From: Gremmenia infestans
Taxonomy: Eukaryota; Ascomycota; Leotiomycetes; Helotiales; Hamatocanthoscyphaceae
DNA: 64,000 bases
Assembly (NCBI GenBank): GCA_032629725.1
Contig: JAFEVB010000015.1
Location: 992,001-1,056,000 of the forward strand
Reading direction: 5' to 3'
In this document: positions 42,066 through 53,974 of the stretch, piece after piece
Layout: the number at the start of each line of letters is the position of its first letter
How positions within the stretch are numbered: the stretch's first letter is position 1
The notes under the pieces: generated by a model
Seen by the model: the letters and a program-made list of their open reading frames with translations, nothing else
Told to the model about the DNA's origin: nothing
The model's database searches: none
Program-made: the position numbers and the translations under genes

Positions 42066-44238
42066 TTACTTTTCACTATAATCCCCCTTCGCCCATTTCC
42101 TCAAAACATTTTTCTTCACCTTCCCCGTACTAGTCTTCGGCAGCTCCTCCACAACCTCAACCTCCCTGGGAACCATAAACTTGCTGATCGAACTCTCATG
42201 TTTCGCCCACTCGATTAAATCTTCTCCCTTGAGGGACTTGCCGGACTGGACCGTGATGAAAGCTTTGGGCCGCTCGCCCCAGTGCGAATCGGCGACTGAT
42301 ACGACGCCGGCTTCCAGGACGTCGGGGTGTTGCACGAGCATGGATTCCAGGGCTACAGAGGATATGTTTTCTCCGCCTGGGGAGACGTTAGCACCGTATA
42401 AATTCTTTACCTAAAAACGGGGGATTAAGAAGGGGGCAAACGAACCGGAGATGATAATGTCTTTCGCCCGGTCTAAAATCTGCGCACTCCCATCTTCATG
42501 CCAAACCGCCAGATCCCCACTACGCAGCGCACCGCCCGCAAACATCTTCCTCGTCGCCTCCTCGTCTTTCAAGTACTCCTTGGCGCAAATGTTACCGAAG
42601 AAGACAATCTCGCCGATCTCCTTGCCGTCTTTTTGCACATCAATTAATACTCCTTCCGGCTGATCAGGCTTCACGATCCGTATAGGAAGACCGGTGATGA
42701 AACCATGTCCTTGGCGTGCCATACGAGCATACTTTTCCTTGATAGGCAGTTCTTCCCACTCAGGCACATGGTATCCTTTCGTTATCGGGCCATACGTCTC
42801 TGTCAGCCCGTAGACGTGGACTGGGAGGAGGTTCAGGTTGGTCATTTGCTCGAAGAGATGGGCTGTTGGTGGGGAAGCGGCAACCGTTACGCGGACGGGC
42901 TTTTCGAGCTTCGAGGCTTCTTTGGAGGCACATAGTAGAGTGTTGACTGTTGGTGCTGCGTTGAAGTGCGTTATGTTTTCTTCTTTGAGGAGTTTCCATA
43001 TTAAGGGGTAGTCGATTTTACGGAGACAGTAGTGGGTTCCCCGAACTGCTGTTACTGCCCAAGGGAAAGCTGGAATGAATGTTAGCATATACGAGTATTC
43101 AGATCAGAGGAAGAAACGAAATTCGGGGCAGACGTAGTACGCAAAACCACTTGGTCGGATCCCGAAACGCTGATGTAAGAGTAGTTTTAGATACAGGCCC
43201 TTCCACTGTCCTTGATATTCTGGGCATCCTAAAACGTCTGCCTCCCCCTTTTCAACCACCAAGCCGGTAAACACCACAGAAATGGACTTACTCCATCCCA
43301 TTGCATGAAACATGGGCAACGTCCATAGATACCCACATCGTCCCGTGTGGTAGTTCAAGCCGCTCTCAATCACATTCCCAATAGCCGCAAGATACGCACC
43401 ACGGTGCGTATAAACCACACCTTTTGGCTTAGCCGTAGTTCCACTGGTAAACGGAATAGCAATAGTGTCATTTTCATCATCAGCCTGGGCGTTCAAACCC
43501 TCCCATCCTTTCGACCCGAGCTGGATATCGTAGTTCAGACCTTCTAAGACTGCTTCATCGAATGGACCTGACAGCTGACCTTCGGTGGCATCCGTGTCCG
43601 TGTCAATGATGAAAGGTATTGATGGGTGCTTTGACCGGAATTCATCGAGGAGATGGATGTATTCTTCATCGACGATTATTACCTCCACCTATTCAAATCA
43701 TCAGCTTCTTTCGGTTCGCTTCGCTTCAGAACAGGACCCCTCATATTCTTCTCGGAGTAGCCACTTGACACTTGACACTTGACACTTTTCCCCACATCTA
43801 AATGAACACCAATACAGTAAGAAAGCCATAACTCACCTCGGCAAATTCAAAAATATAAGTAACATCCTCCACCTTCAACCGATAATTAACAGCAACATTC
43901 ACGCCACCACTAGCCGCAATGCCAAAAATAGCCTCCAAGAACGCAGGCGTATTGGGCGCCAAAATTCCCACTCTCTTGAACCCATGCTTCTTCAAAAAGT
44001 ACGCCAGACCACGTGACCGGTCAGCGAATTCGCCATAGTCGCGCCGTAGGATCTTGTTGTTGGCTGTTACGTGGAAGATGGCGGGGGCCGAGGGCTCGAT
44101 TGCTGCGGCGCGCGGCAGGAAGGATGTTGGGGAGAGGGTGTGGATATGTGGTGGGTGAGAGGGGGTGGTGGAGGTGGAGGTGGAGGAGGGGAGGAGGTGG
44201 GATGCTAGGGAGAGGAGACGGGCGGTTGGGGGTGACAT
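42066..44238 (-). CDS. Fatty acyl-CoA synthetase (AMP-binding, ANL superfamily)
   Basis: Exons 44238-43837, 43688-43292, 43069-42446 and 42376-42066 give 577 residues; all phases agree. Motifs in order: PNTPAFLEAIFGIAASGGV, the phosphate-binding PFTSGTTAKPKGVVYTHRG (about 213-231), MFHAMGWTFPWAVTAVRGTH, the adenine motif YGLTETYGP, the hinge region LRSGDLAVWHEDGSAQILDR followed by DIIISGGENISS, and the catalytic Lys in PKTSTGKVKKNVLRKW. The enzyme forms acyl-AMP and then acyl-CoA from ATP, CoA and probably a medium- to long-chain fatty acid; the closest style is the plant AAE / bacterial FadD-like medium-chain group. A Ser/Thr/Pro-rich N-terminus may be a mitochondrial presequence (MSPPTARLLSLASHLLPSST). 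There is no clear peroxisomal C-terminus (ends YSEK). Intron 1 contains ACTTGAC x3. The donor of intron 3 is GTTCGT. Confidence 0.94.
43763..43783 (-). repeat. Tandem repeat ACTTGAC x3 inside intron 1 of the acyl-CoA synthetase gene
   Basis: Three perfect 7-base units, inside the 148-base intron 43689-43836. Confidence 0.8.
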
Positions 44239-45339
44239 GTTGAGGTTGTTTTGGAGGGTTATTTCAATTGAGGGTTAAGAGTGAAGATGTACGGAGTAGA
44301 GACGAGATCCGATGAGTGACAATGTGGGGTAATAAAGTAAGTAAGTACACCTCGGGATCGGCAAGTTCAAGATACCAAGCTTCTTGCTTCAAACGGCGGG
44401 GACTTGAAGCTTTTCAGAACAATGCAGATGCAGTCTTGTCCTGTCTTGGCTTTGCTTGAGAGGTGCAGCCTCCTGCTTTTATGTATTTACAGTGGGGGTC
44501 CGGCTATGTACTTGTAGGTAAAGATGAAGAGGAGATCTGATCTGATTCTGTTGTTGCCGGCTTCAGTTAGTGTTGTGTGGGGAAAGTAGCTAGAGCGGAC
44601 CCGGCTCCCACCCGCAGATGAGAAAACTGGCGAGTAAGGCACCAAAACTCGCTTGTCTACAAGTATTCGCCATCCGGTTCCGGCATCTACGGTTATGCTA
44701 CTCGGCACAAGGGATCAAGGGACATGTAAATATTAAGGATGAAGAGGTACCTTTGTCACAGACTTACCGGCATCGGGATGCTTCTTTGAATATGTGGAAC
44801 GGGAAGTCTGACCTGGTGCTCGCAAGGCTGAATAAAGTAGTGTGGTGAAAGGGGCGTCGAGTTGATTTCAAAGCTCGTGTATATGTCACTAAAAGGGGTA
44901 TATGGTGGGAAGACTCGAAAGCCGCTCTCTTTCAACGATCTCTACGCGAGGACTTTCTTTGGAGTAAATTTGCCGAGGAATATGAACCAGCCCTTCCAAC
45001 GCTATACAGCGGATGTCCACCCAAGATATTAGTAGTTAGTCCAATCACATCAAGACCAGATGCTCAGCCACGCATTACTTTGTTCATATCGAGGCTTCAT
45101 TCTCTATGAGCTGCTTGCAAGATGCACGCCTATACACAGCAGAAGCCCTTGGTCCATCAACGCTCTTTTTTCCGATGATAGCAATCCTCCAAACCGTGCA
45201 TGTTGATGTAGAACCGGCTCTGAGATATCTTCCCGTGCGGGTCGAACAAAGCATTGACAAATTGTTGCGCAAAAAGGAAAAGAAAACAGCCCAGAGATTC
45301 CCAACCACCCAGACGTCCCGAAAATAAACTCCGATATGT
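44239..45339. other. Intergenic, nothing recognised
   Basis: Promoter of the acyl-CoA synthetase gene and 3' flank of RPL16. No supported frame; 45084-45339 is only the 3' read-through of ORFs overlapping RPL16. Confidence 0.45.
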
Positions 45340-46294
45340 CTAGTAGCCGTACTCAGCCAACTGCTTCTTGGTCTCATCGTCAACCTTCGCGCTCTTTGTG
45401 GCATCTGATAGTTGTCTTCGCGCAGCCTTCTTGCGTGCGTAGTATGCGGCACCCTTGACCTTTCGTCTCTCCTCAAGTCTAGAACACAATCAGCATCAAT
45501 TCACATATCTCCATCTCTTTCCCGATTATAACTGACCTCTCAACAACATCCTTGTACTTCCAGCCGACCTCGTGGCTCAGTCTGCCGACAGTGCAGTACT
45601 TGCGGCCGGGCTTCAATCTCAACACTCTCAGGGCCTGGGGAACGACAACGCGCTTGGTTTTGTCGTATGGTGGTGGGACACCCTCGAAGACCTTGAGTCT
45701 CTCCATAGCAGCGGCACCACGGGCAGTCTTGTGAGGAATCATGCCACGGACGGTCTTGTAGAAGATTCTTGAAGGAGCGCGGAAATGGAAGGGACCTGGG
45801 AGAGGTCAGACATCATTCAAATCGCGTTGGCACCGCAGGCTCGCAGATTTGAGAGGACTATAGCTTACCTCCTCGGGTTGGGTTGTATCTAGTCATCTTC
45901 CTCAGGTAGGCGTGGTACTTTACTATAATCGAGCCCAAGTCAGTTCTCATTCCAAATACGCCAATGCTGTCTTCTTCCTCCAATTCGATCACAGGTGTAG
46001 GTTTAGGTGTATAACGTACGCTTCGCACGGAAGAACTCTCCAGAGATGTTGAGGGCTTCACATCGCACAACAACGATCTTCTGGCCTTCAAGGAGTTGCT
46101 TAGCCACGGTGCTGGCAAGGCGACCGAGCAAATGGCCCTTGCCATCGATAACGATCTACAAGAAACAGTCTGATCAGCTTCTATCGTCCAAATTGGTATA
46201 CCCACGATGCGAAAATACTCCGCGAGTTGGATCATCGCAAGTTGGCGGATAGATTGCTTGGAGAGTTATTTACCTGCTGCTCGAAACTGGACAT
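45340..46294 (-). CDS. RPL16: 60S ribosomal protein L16 (uL13, human L13a)
   Basis: Five exons, 46294-46274, 46155-46020, 45922-45869, 45795-45537 and 45478-45340, give 202 residues (yeast has 199). The spliced start is MSSFEQQIVIDGKGHLLGRL, then ASTVAKQLLEGQKIVVVRCE; the diagnostic FHFRAPSRIFYKTVRGMIPH and HKTARGAAAMERLKVFEGVP follow, and the end is KKQLAEYGY. uL13 sits on the 60S surface near the exit tunnel. Every junction keeps phase: CAG|ATC, AAG C|TA AAG, GGA G|GT CCC, GAG AG|A CTT. Donors are GTAAAT, GTACGT, GTAAGC and GTCAGT. Intron density is high, as in the two other ribosomal protein genes in this window. Confidence 0.97.
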
Positions 46295-47169
46295 GGTGTC
46301 TTCACGGCGAAATGAGAAGACAAATGTCGAAGGGGTTGGGATCCTCTACCGTCGTGTTGGTGGAGGCGTATTGTCGGTTTGGCGTTGTCTTCAAATTCTC
46401 AAGTTCATGACAAAGTTGTGCGATTTGAAGCGAGGACTTTAGCGTTAATGCCTAGCTTAATGCCTGAGGCACTACAAAATCACGTGATTTACCCACACAT
46501 CTTACTTGGAGACTTCAATTTCATTTTGCATGTGGATTATTCTTGCAGGATACCTAGGTAGCTTGGTAGTACCTTTTTTGTTCATCAAGGTAATTAAAGT
46601 AAACGTGAAGCTATAATGCCTAGTGAGATTTTATATACTGAGCCTGCGTAACTAACGCGCCTCATTGAAGACAATACCACATTATTAGATCAATTAATTG
46701 GCTTTGATATCAACCATGAAAGTTAAACGGCAACATTTCTTACGAGTCAAAGATTAGACCTCGGGGGATTTTGAGGGTTTCTTTCTGATCTTTTTGCCTG
46801 GAGCCATTTTTGCAACTAATTTTGAATTTGAATGGGAATTTGTGGCCCGCCTATTCGCGTAAATCGATATAGATTCGATACTTTGTTTTATTGGGACCTT
46901 AGAATGTAGCGCTTCAGCGCTAAGTAGAGCTAAAATCAAATCACTTGAGTAGTGGTAAGAGGTTCAAGGAGTTCCTAAAGGAGATAAACACATGAACAAA
47001 CCTCCTGATTCCTCTTCCTGACGAGATCTGCAAAACGCCATGCTAGAACACCATCTAAAGGCTGCCAATCTGAAGGGAGGTTATCATACCATCCCTTATG
47101 CAATACAATCGACCCAACAACCCAAGAGAATTCGTTGAATTCGTTAAATACCTTAGAGCCAGAGGCAAC
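46295..47169. other. Promoter of RPL16 and intergenic DNA
   Basis: The word TTAATGCCT occurs twice 15 bases apart (46445-46470). A 61-codon minus-strand frame at 46754-46939 ends KKIRKKPSKSPEV and has no other support. Confidence 0.45.
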
Positions 47170-48297
47170 TTACTCCGCCGCCTTGGCATCCAGTCCATTC
47201 AACACACCCTGCGTCTCCTTCACCAAAGCTCTCCTCTTTTCCCTAGCTTCGCTATCGCCCTCCGTCTCCACAGCATCAAGCTTCAACAACACCTCATTCA
47301 TAATCGTCTCCGTCAATTTCTTGTGCTCGAAATCTCTCTTCTTGGGATCCGATGGTGGTGCGGCGGTATATTGGACGCAAAGTGGTAGAATTTTGACGTG
47401 AAAGTGTGAAGAGATAGCTTGTAGCTTTGCAAGGGCTGTTTGTGGTGTCGCAGGAGCAGGTGATGCCGTTCCTGAATTCGTAGAACTAGGTCCATCTCCC
47501 GGTGACAAATTTGAGTCTCCCTTCTTTTTGCTCTTCTTCTTGCTCTTGCGAATCCGCTTCTTCTTGCCGCCTCCCTCGTGAATAGACTCACTCCCCTCAT
47601 CGGAATCGTCATCCGCTTCTAGGGAATCGCCAACCATGCAAAGGATTTCGCTTTGATTCTTGAGATTGTAATCTCTGCAAGGTCTATAATCATCCTTCAG
47701 GTTCTGACCCTTGTACAGCAACTTCAATTGCCTTCCGTTTGGCAAGTCCATAACGGCAGCTGCCCGCTCCTTGATATCCCGAACCTGTAACTTTCCATCT
47801 CCAATGCTGTATGCAGGGAACTTTATGGGATATGTGACGCCCTTGTTCTTGATTAACAGAACATCCTCCTCTGGGGACATTGAAGGTGGCTGCTGGGCTC
47901 GGTGAGGATCGTATGATGCACCCGGACGCTGCAGATCCTCGGATGTGATATAAGAGAAGTCATCGTCCGTGACGTTAGGAGGATATGCTCTGCTTCCAAA
48001 GGGGGATAATCGATGACCTTGCCCACCCCAGAAAGAGCGGCCCCAGCTACTCATTGAGATCGCTGCAGTAGTAAGAACGAGAACGATGCTACCCGCAAGC
48101 GCTGTTGGTGGAAGGCTGTCGAGATGCGTATATTTGGCAGCACTAGCAATGTAGTTCTGGGTGGAGGGGGGAAGCTGCGAGTAGGCGGCGGAAAGGCGTT
48201 CAAGGGAGGTGTCGACGTAGGTCTGAAGAGGGTCAGGAAGGCGGTGGATGAATGAAGACAGGGTGGCACCTTGCGATGCCACTGCGCTGGAAGCCAC
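47170..48297 (-). CDS. BAG-domain Hsp70 co-chaperone, membrane-anchored (Snl1/BAG family)
   Basis: One open frame of 375 residues. A membrane segment lies at about 66-83 (ALAGSIVLVLTTAAISM), a ubiquitin-like domain at about 150-225 (VTYPIKFPAYSIGDGKLQVR, NGRQLKLLYKGQNLKDD), a basic hinge (KKKRIRKSKKKSKKKG) and a C-terminal BAG domain at about 275-370 (ALAKLQAISSHFHVKILPLC, EHKKLTETIMNEVLLKLDAV). BAG proteins are nucleotide-exchange factors for Hsp70; membrane-anchored Snl1 types act at the ER or nuclear envelope. The start is a problem: the first in-frame ATG is codon 82, after the membrane segment, and the frame opens with GTG at 48297 in a good start context (AAGGTGGC). Either GTG is used, or a short upstream exon supplies the ATG (a possible acceptor GGCAAG lies right before it). 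Confidence 0.85.
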   Translation of the reverse strand: MASSAVASQGATLSSFIHRLPDPLQTYVDTSLERLSAAYSQLPPSTQNYIASAAKYTHLDSLPPTALAGSIVLVLTTAAISMSSWGRSFWGGQGHRLSPFGSRAYPPNVTDDDFSYITSEDLQRPGASYDPHRAQQPPSMSPEEDVLLIKNKGVTYPIKFPAYSIGDGKLQVRDIKERAAAVMDLPNGRQLKLLYKGQNLKDDYRPCRDYNLKNQSEILCMVGDSLEADDDSDEGSESIHEGGGKKKRIRKSKKKSKKKGDSNLSPGDGPSSTNSGTASPAPATPQTALAKLQAISSHFHVKILPLCVQYTAAPPSDPKKRDFEHKKLTETIMNEVLLKLDAVETEGDSEAREKRRALVKETQGVLNGLDAKAAE

Positions 48298-50372
48298 CTT
48301 GCCTAATATCCTTATAGCCCTGCTGCAGGACTTATCTGTGCCTTAGTTGCGTGGTGTTGTAAGAGGAATGACTGTGCAGACTGACTTGGAGAACGATTGA
48401 TTAAATGGGCTGTTGGTTTTCTGACCAAAATAATGGCACCGGGCTGGACTGGCTTTAACGCTAAGCGCGGCGCATCTCGGATGACCAGATCAGATACCTA
48501 TTGTACTGTGTAGAATTTTAGATTATGAATTATCCAATAGAATTGTCTTGAAGTATGACACCTCTACAAGTTATGCACAGCCGGAATTATCTGGACTTTT
48601 GTTGGCTATTCAATATTCCAGATGCTGACTACAATCTTGGGACCTGCCACGATATTTAGAACTTGGTGTAGGGCTTTGCTTAGTCATCGGCAGCTAAGAA
48701 AAGCTAAAAGCTTAAAGCAAATGCCTACCTAGCCCTAGCCGTCGACTCGTCGAGCAAGAGAGAAGGGTCTTATAAGCAGTTTACCTAAATCATAATTTTC
48801 ACTATTACAATATAAAGTCAATTACGTGTTATCATACACAACAAAGCGCCATCTCCTCTCTGCGAAACTACATCTTGAGGTTGTCCCGTGTTCCCTCCTT
48901 ACTCTTCTCGCTAGACAACAAGAAGACGAACTCTGCCAGGCACGGGAATGTTTCCTGCTAGATCTTCTCGAGCTGGATCTATGGCTCTGCACTCTTCTAC
49001 TTCTTGTAAACTTCTCGCACTCATCAATTCTCATATTAACAGTCCCGTTTTCGATCGTTTTAACTTCCGCGGAGTCGTACCACAGATTTAAAAACACCCC
49101 CAACTCCCCAAATACATACATCGCAAACCGCGCGAAAGTTCTTCTTTGCTGAGGCCCCTCACGTTAAGCCCATGATTCTGCCATCTGCACTCTCGATTTC
49201 GCACGAAACCTCTACTTGGTGGACTGCTAGTCACCAGCAGCCTTGGCCATCTAGAATCGGAGAGAGAAGAAATCGACTGAGGTGGCGGCTCTTTCCATAG
49301 GCTATGGACATTATCTCTGAGATCGAACATATTTTGGGATCTTTCAGAATGTGTAAACAATCTGGCGTGGCGACGACCGGTAATTTGCCATTATCCCTTT
49401 ATCCCTTTGTTCTTGAACTATTCTTCATTTTCTCGATTCTCCATTGGTGGCATACGAAGTAATGTACGCTCATGAGATGCTGTCTGTGGTCCCTGATAGT
49501 TGGCATGTAGATTCGTCTCTCGCGTCCACAGTGACGACCGGGTCGCGATATTTCACAAGGGGGTAGGTAAGGCAGAGCAGAAGCATACGAATGTACGAAC
49601 CCGCTTCTTAGGAAAATTGCCATTTCAGGAAATTCGGAAGAACCGCATACGCTTTATCACGAGTATGTGCCAGAAGTACTGGGTATCCATGAGGATCTCA
49701 TGGATATCATCTTGGCACTTATAGTAACGTTTCATCAATTGAGGCGGAGTAGAAAATATCCGAGGCTGGATCAGTATACGAGTAGACGTGCCTAGATAGA
49801 ATATACGATTAGAAAGCAATCGAAAGGGCATACAAAGAAAAAAGATACTTTGGTCATCATTCTTCTCGCCATCATCATCTCGCTATTTCCCGACAGGATT
49901 CCGCAGGCAGTAATTACAATATCTTGTCTACGGCCAAATAAAAAACCAGAGCAATGTTAATGAAATGCTTTTTGAGAGTAGGTACCTAGGTTACTTATAA
50001 GGTACAGGCACGGTATGTCTATTGATCGTGATACAGCCGTCGACGTCCCGCGCCGCCGTTCGAGATGTTATCGCCATGCACAAGCGAGACACGCTTACAT
50101 ATCTACCCCGCCACCTTACCTTATTAGTCTCTTCTGTGGCCTTTTACAGATTCTCGGCCCTGTATTGCGTCATTTGAGGGTCCGCAATAAGACTGTTTTA
50201 CCACGATTCCTAATCATTCCAAATTTCCAAACACAGCTCCGATATCAACATTATAAAACACCACCCTTCGCCTTCTCCCAACCACCAACCACCTAAACAG
50301 TCGCCTAAACAATCGTTGCCCATCATTTCGTTCCTACGCAGATTCTTCTCATCCTCCGTCAGTCCCATCAAT
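48298..50372. other. 2 kb intergenic region, nothing recognised
   Basis: Divergent promoters of the BAG gene and the glutaredoxin gene. Opposing frames at 48822-49152 overlap on both strands and have no domain. The last 150 bases are CA/CT-rich leader sequence. Confidence 0.45.
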
Positions 50373-50792
50373 ATGTCTGCTGCCAAGACCAAAGCCCAAA
50401 ACATCATTGATGAGAATGCTGTCGGTATGTAGCTGTAACATTCTAGCCTCCCCGGACAAGCCGCTAACACAGCTATCTCTAGCCGTCTTCAGTAAATCTT
50501 ACTGCCCGTATTGCAAGGCCACCAAGAGTCTCTTGAGCGACCTTGGCGCAAACTACTACACTATTGAACTTGATCAAGTTGGTATGTAACACCCGTCCGG
50601 ATAGGTGGGAGATAGATGCTAATGCGCTTGATAGATGATGGCTCTGATATCCAAGCTGCGTTGAAGGAAATCAATGGCCAAACCTCCGTTCCCAATATCT
50701 ATATCAACAAGAAGCACATTGGTGGCAACTCGGATCTCCAGGCCATCAAGGGTAAGCTGCCCGCGCTGTTGAAGGAGGCTGGTGCTGTGTAA
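50373..50792 (+). CDS. GRX1: Dithiol glutaredoxin (class I, CPYC)
   Basis: Exons 50373-50424, 50483-50581 and 50635-50792 give 102 residues, the normal size. The active site is Cys25-Pro-Tyr-Cys28 in VFSKSYCPYCKATKSLL; the glutathione-binding TVP-type loop (GQTSVPNIYINKKHIGG) and the GG motif with NSDLQAIK are in place. It reduces disulfides and glutathione mixed disulfides, using glutathione, in the cytosol (no targeting sequence seen). Both introns start GTATGT and end in TAG, with a CTAAC or CTAAT branch site. The stop is only 136 bases from the convergent AIM18 stop. Confidence 0.95.
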
Positions 50793-50927
50793 AGCACGGA
50801 AGAGGGGAACAAGACTTAAAGGAGGGGTTTGAACTAGACAAGTATACTGAGATAATGATACTTTACAAATCATTTGGGATTTGATACAAATAAGCGGGCT
50901 TTTGGTGATTTTAATAAAGTACAAATA

Positions 50928-52115
50928 TTATACATGAACTTGAGTTGCCACGGTTCCCACTGGACGCTCGACAAACTGCATAACCCCATCGATGATAGAT
51001 TTTCGAGCCCCTTCACTAGCAACGGTTTTGCCGCCAAGGTAGTTCAACCATAGACCTCTTGATATCCTCTCATCAAGAACCTGTCCCAGTCTTTGAGGCC
51101 CGTTCTTCCCGTCATCATACCATGCGGCGAACTTTCCCTCCCTGTCTCGGCTTAGCAAAAGCTCCTTTCCCTTGGGGACGCTGCCTCTATTGAACAACAT
51201 CTTGAATTCACTGAGGGAAGCGCCGAACTGCTCATCCCCGAATTCCTCCTTGTTAGCCTGCGATCTAGCAGTCAGGGATCTAACCCATGCATCTCTTAAA
51301 TGATGGAAGTCCGTATTTCGTGTTGGTACAATCCTGACCAAAGTCCTCGCGCCACTCTCCTTCAGCACATCACTCCAAATTTCCACGCCCGCTTGGGGGT
51401 CATAAAGCTTCGCCTTTAGCTCGTCCTTTTCGCCTGCAACGAGGGTCGAAGCCGAAGGAGCAATCTTCTTGATGAGAGCTTCTTGCAAGGCCGCAATGTC
51501 ATCGGTCGCAACATACATTCCAACAACATATACTTCGATGCCCAAGAAGCTGACCGTCCGGATACCTAGTCCCATTAACTGGTATTCGACCAACCGATCA
51601 TCGTTCTGCCCGGGTCCAATGCCATTATCCACGCCCTCTCTCTCGTCGTCGTAGAAATCCAATACTCTGGGGAACGTGGGCACCGTGCTGGTACCAGTCG
51701 CAACAACGTCTGGCACTTCTTCCGGCTCCTCGCCCAGCTTTTGTACAACAATCTTTCGCTCCCGACCCAACACTACCATGGGATCATCAGGCCGTCTTCC
51801 CGAATCAGCCTGCGCCGGTTTGTTTGAAGGAGGGAGTTCGATGGAAGTAGCAGTGAACCATATCGCAATCATGCCCAGGACGAAACCTGCACCCGAGTAG
51901 TATGACCGTCGCTTGTAGTACTCTCGGCGCTCATGTTCGAGTCTGTGCATAGAAATAGGATCGATTCGTTCATATTCGTTTTTGTTTGGAGACGGTTTGG
52001 AGGCCAAGGTTCGGCATGGGACGAAGAATTGAGATGCAGGACGGAGAGAATGCGGTTTTGTGAGACGTCGAGGAAGTAAGCGTAGTACGCGCGCTGAAGG
52101 TATATGCAGAGGCAT
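50928..52115 (-). CDS. AIM18: AIM18-type mitochondrial chalcone-isomerase-like protein
   Basis: A single exon of 395 residues from the ATG at 52115; the frame is open 29 codons further upstream but without an ATG. The start MPLHIPSARVLRLLPRRLTK is a good mitochondrial presequence (basic, no acids). A membrane segment follows at about 73-92 (YSGAGFVLGMIAIWFTATSI). The C-terminal half is the chalcone-isomerase-like fold: LVEYQLMGLGIRTVSFLGIE, VYVVGMYVATDDI, LVRIVPTRNTDFHHLRDAWV, and near the end DERISRGLWLNYLGGKTVAS. In yeast, Aim18 and Aim46 are inner-membrane proteins of the intermembrane space that bind heme and lack chalcone isomerase activity. Between them lies a Pro/Glu-rich linker. Identification is firm at family level. 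Confidence 0.88.
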   Translation of the reverse strand: MPLHIPSARVLRLLPRRLTKPHSLRPASQFFVPCRTLASKPSPNKNEYERIDPISMHRLEHERREYYKRRSYYSGAGFVLGMIAIWFTATSIELPPSNKPAQADSGRRPDDPMVVLGRERKIVVQKLGEEPEEVPDVVATGTSTVPTFPRVLDFYDDEREGVDNGIGPGQNDDRLVEYQLMGLGIRTVSFLGIEVYVVGMYVATDDIAALQEALIKKIAPSASTLVAGEKDELKAKLYDPQAGVEIWSDVLKESGARTLVRIVPTRNTDFHHLRDAWVRSLTARSQANKEEFGDEQFGASLSEFKMLFNRGSVPKGKELLLSRDREGKFAAWYDDGKNGPQRLGQVLDERISRGLWLNYLGGKTVASEGARKSIIDGVMQFVERPVGTVATQVHV

Positions 52116-53974
52116 TTCTGATTGTGTAGTTCTGTCTCCGGATCGAAGTTTAAGAACGAAGCTCCAAGCAAGGCCGAGAACTGGATGGTGGGCTGATGTC
52201 AATGTCGGATCACAAAATCCGGGGAAACCTGCCGAGCTTGGAACGACACCTTAAATCTGCTAGCCAAATCTCTTCTCGTGCACCATCAATGCGTCAAATT
52301 ATGTTAGAACCCTAAATGTAGCTTGGACCTTGGGATTACTCTTCTCAAGATGTTACATAGCATAGTGCGAAGTCGACGCTCTGCAGATTCTCTCAACAGG
52401 ACTTGAGTAAGCGGTATTGTTTCATTAATTCGAGAAAGTATATCGGGAACTGCCTCATATGCAAGTAGTCTTATTCCTAAGTTGGCTTCTCTTTCTCCGT
52501 TTCCCATTAAGCAGTTCGTTCTTTATTCTATTCGCAAAGATGAGCTTGTGGTTATGATTTATATACATGCTACTCTTCCACATACTACAATACATCTTTC
52601 ACTCATTCTCATCACACACAATTCTATAAACTCCAACATCACTAAAGTAAAAGGCAAGATGAGGAGTTCCCGAGTGCACAAGCCGGAATCACATAATCGA
52701 AGAGGCCCAGGATACAGACCGCCCTCAGACGCTTATTATGAATCTGCCAAAGCCGGCACGCATGCTAGTCTACGAAGTACAAATATATGATCTTGTACAG
52801 TATAAACACGCCAGTCGTATCCCAAGCACCTTCAGTAATTGAGTAAAAACTGAACAAGGTCAATTTATGACACTGTCCGTAATAATGAAGTCTTTACAGT
52901 TCCCGCAATTGATGCTATCCAATATTCTGCTGTGTTGTTCGTCTGCTGCTATCTATGGAAGTAACCCATGCACAGGTACTATACCATATTAAGGCTGCTT
53001 AATACTTGTTACAAGAATACAGGCTTCTGAATTGCAGCAGGATAACGTTTGCAAACCTTATCTGGTGCGAATAGTGAGTGAGCTTCTGGGCTTTCCAGGC
53101 GACGTTTCAAGAAACTTTTATGTTTATTTGATGGTTTTCGCGGTGTTGGTTGATTCCTTCGGCGAGTGAGACTTCAATATAAAAAATGGTTCATTACAGA
53201 ATTTGCTAACACACATAGTCTGCGTGTTTTGTTACTACTTGTGCTTTAGATTGGCTTAGTATCGTCCATGATGGTTGGTCTTAGTGAGGACATGGAATGC
53301 TATATACCTTGATGGTTTTTTATTTTTACCGGCCTTGTTTACAATGAAATCCGAGTAGAAACTGTATATGCTTATTACAAATCACTCGGTATTAATAAGA
53401 GTGGTGTGAGACCCCGAAAAGCCACGGTCGCAACGAGACATCAAATACAGTGCAGTGTGGCTTTAGCTTCAACAACACAACCAGTTACTTAATACATAAT
53501 TTCAATAACATTAACACAGTCGCTCACCCAAATTCAAATCAAATTATAACATAATCATCACGTGGAGTGGGAAATACATCAGATCAGGAACTAACCAACT
53601 TAAGCGACCCAACAGCGGATCCTTGCTCATTGAGCGCATGGCAAAGCCAGCTCAAACATCCATCTTCATGATCACCAAGCAATACACGCGCCCCCATCCG
53701 CAATCACATCTTTACCACCCTGATGCCATTCTATTTACGCAAGCCCGCAGACTGCATTCCTTACCAACACCCGGTCCCGAAATCTCCTTGAATCGGATCT
53801 GCGAACCTTTCCTAGCGCGAGGCTGACCCACGCAGCATTCCCCCCTCAGGGTCGTGGTTTCCTAGCAGTTACGAAGAACGCACCTACCGCATCCAACACA
53901 TCTTCCTCTCACAGAGTGATCAAACTCGCCTGGCTACTGCCAAACCCCCCAAAATATCTTTGCGTTGAACCGCC
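52116..53974. other. 1.9 kb intergenic region, nothing firmly supported
   Basis: AT-rich, with divergent promoters. A 44-codon plus-strand frame from the ATG at 52659 (MRSSRVHKPESHNRRGPGYR) follows a pyrimidine-rich leader but has no homologue I recognise. The final 150 bases before 53975 are C-rich leader sequence of the next gene. Confidence 0.4.

Noticed and set aside
45084..45476. Minus-strand frame of 130 codons overlapping the last RPL16 exon
   Set aside because: Out of frame with the ribosomal protein; the RPL16 frame ends at 45340 with the conserved C-terminus.
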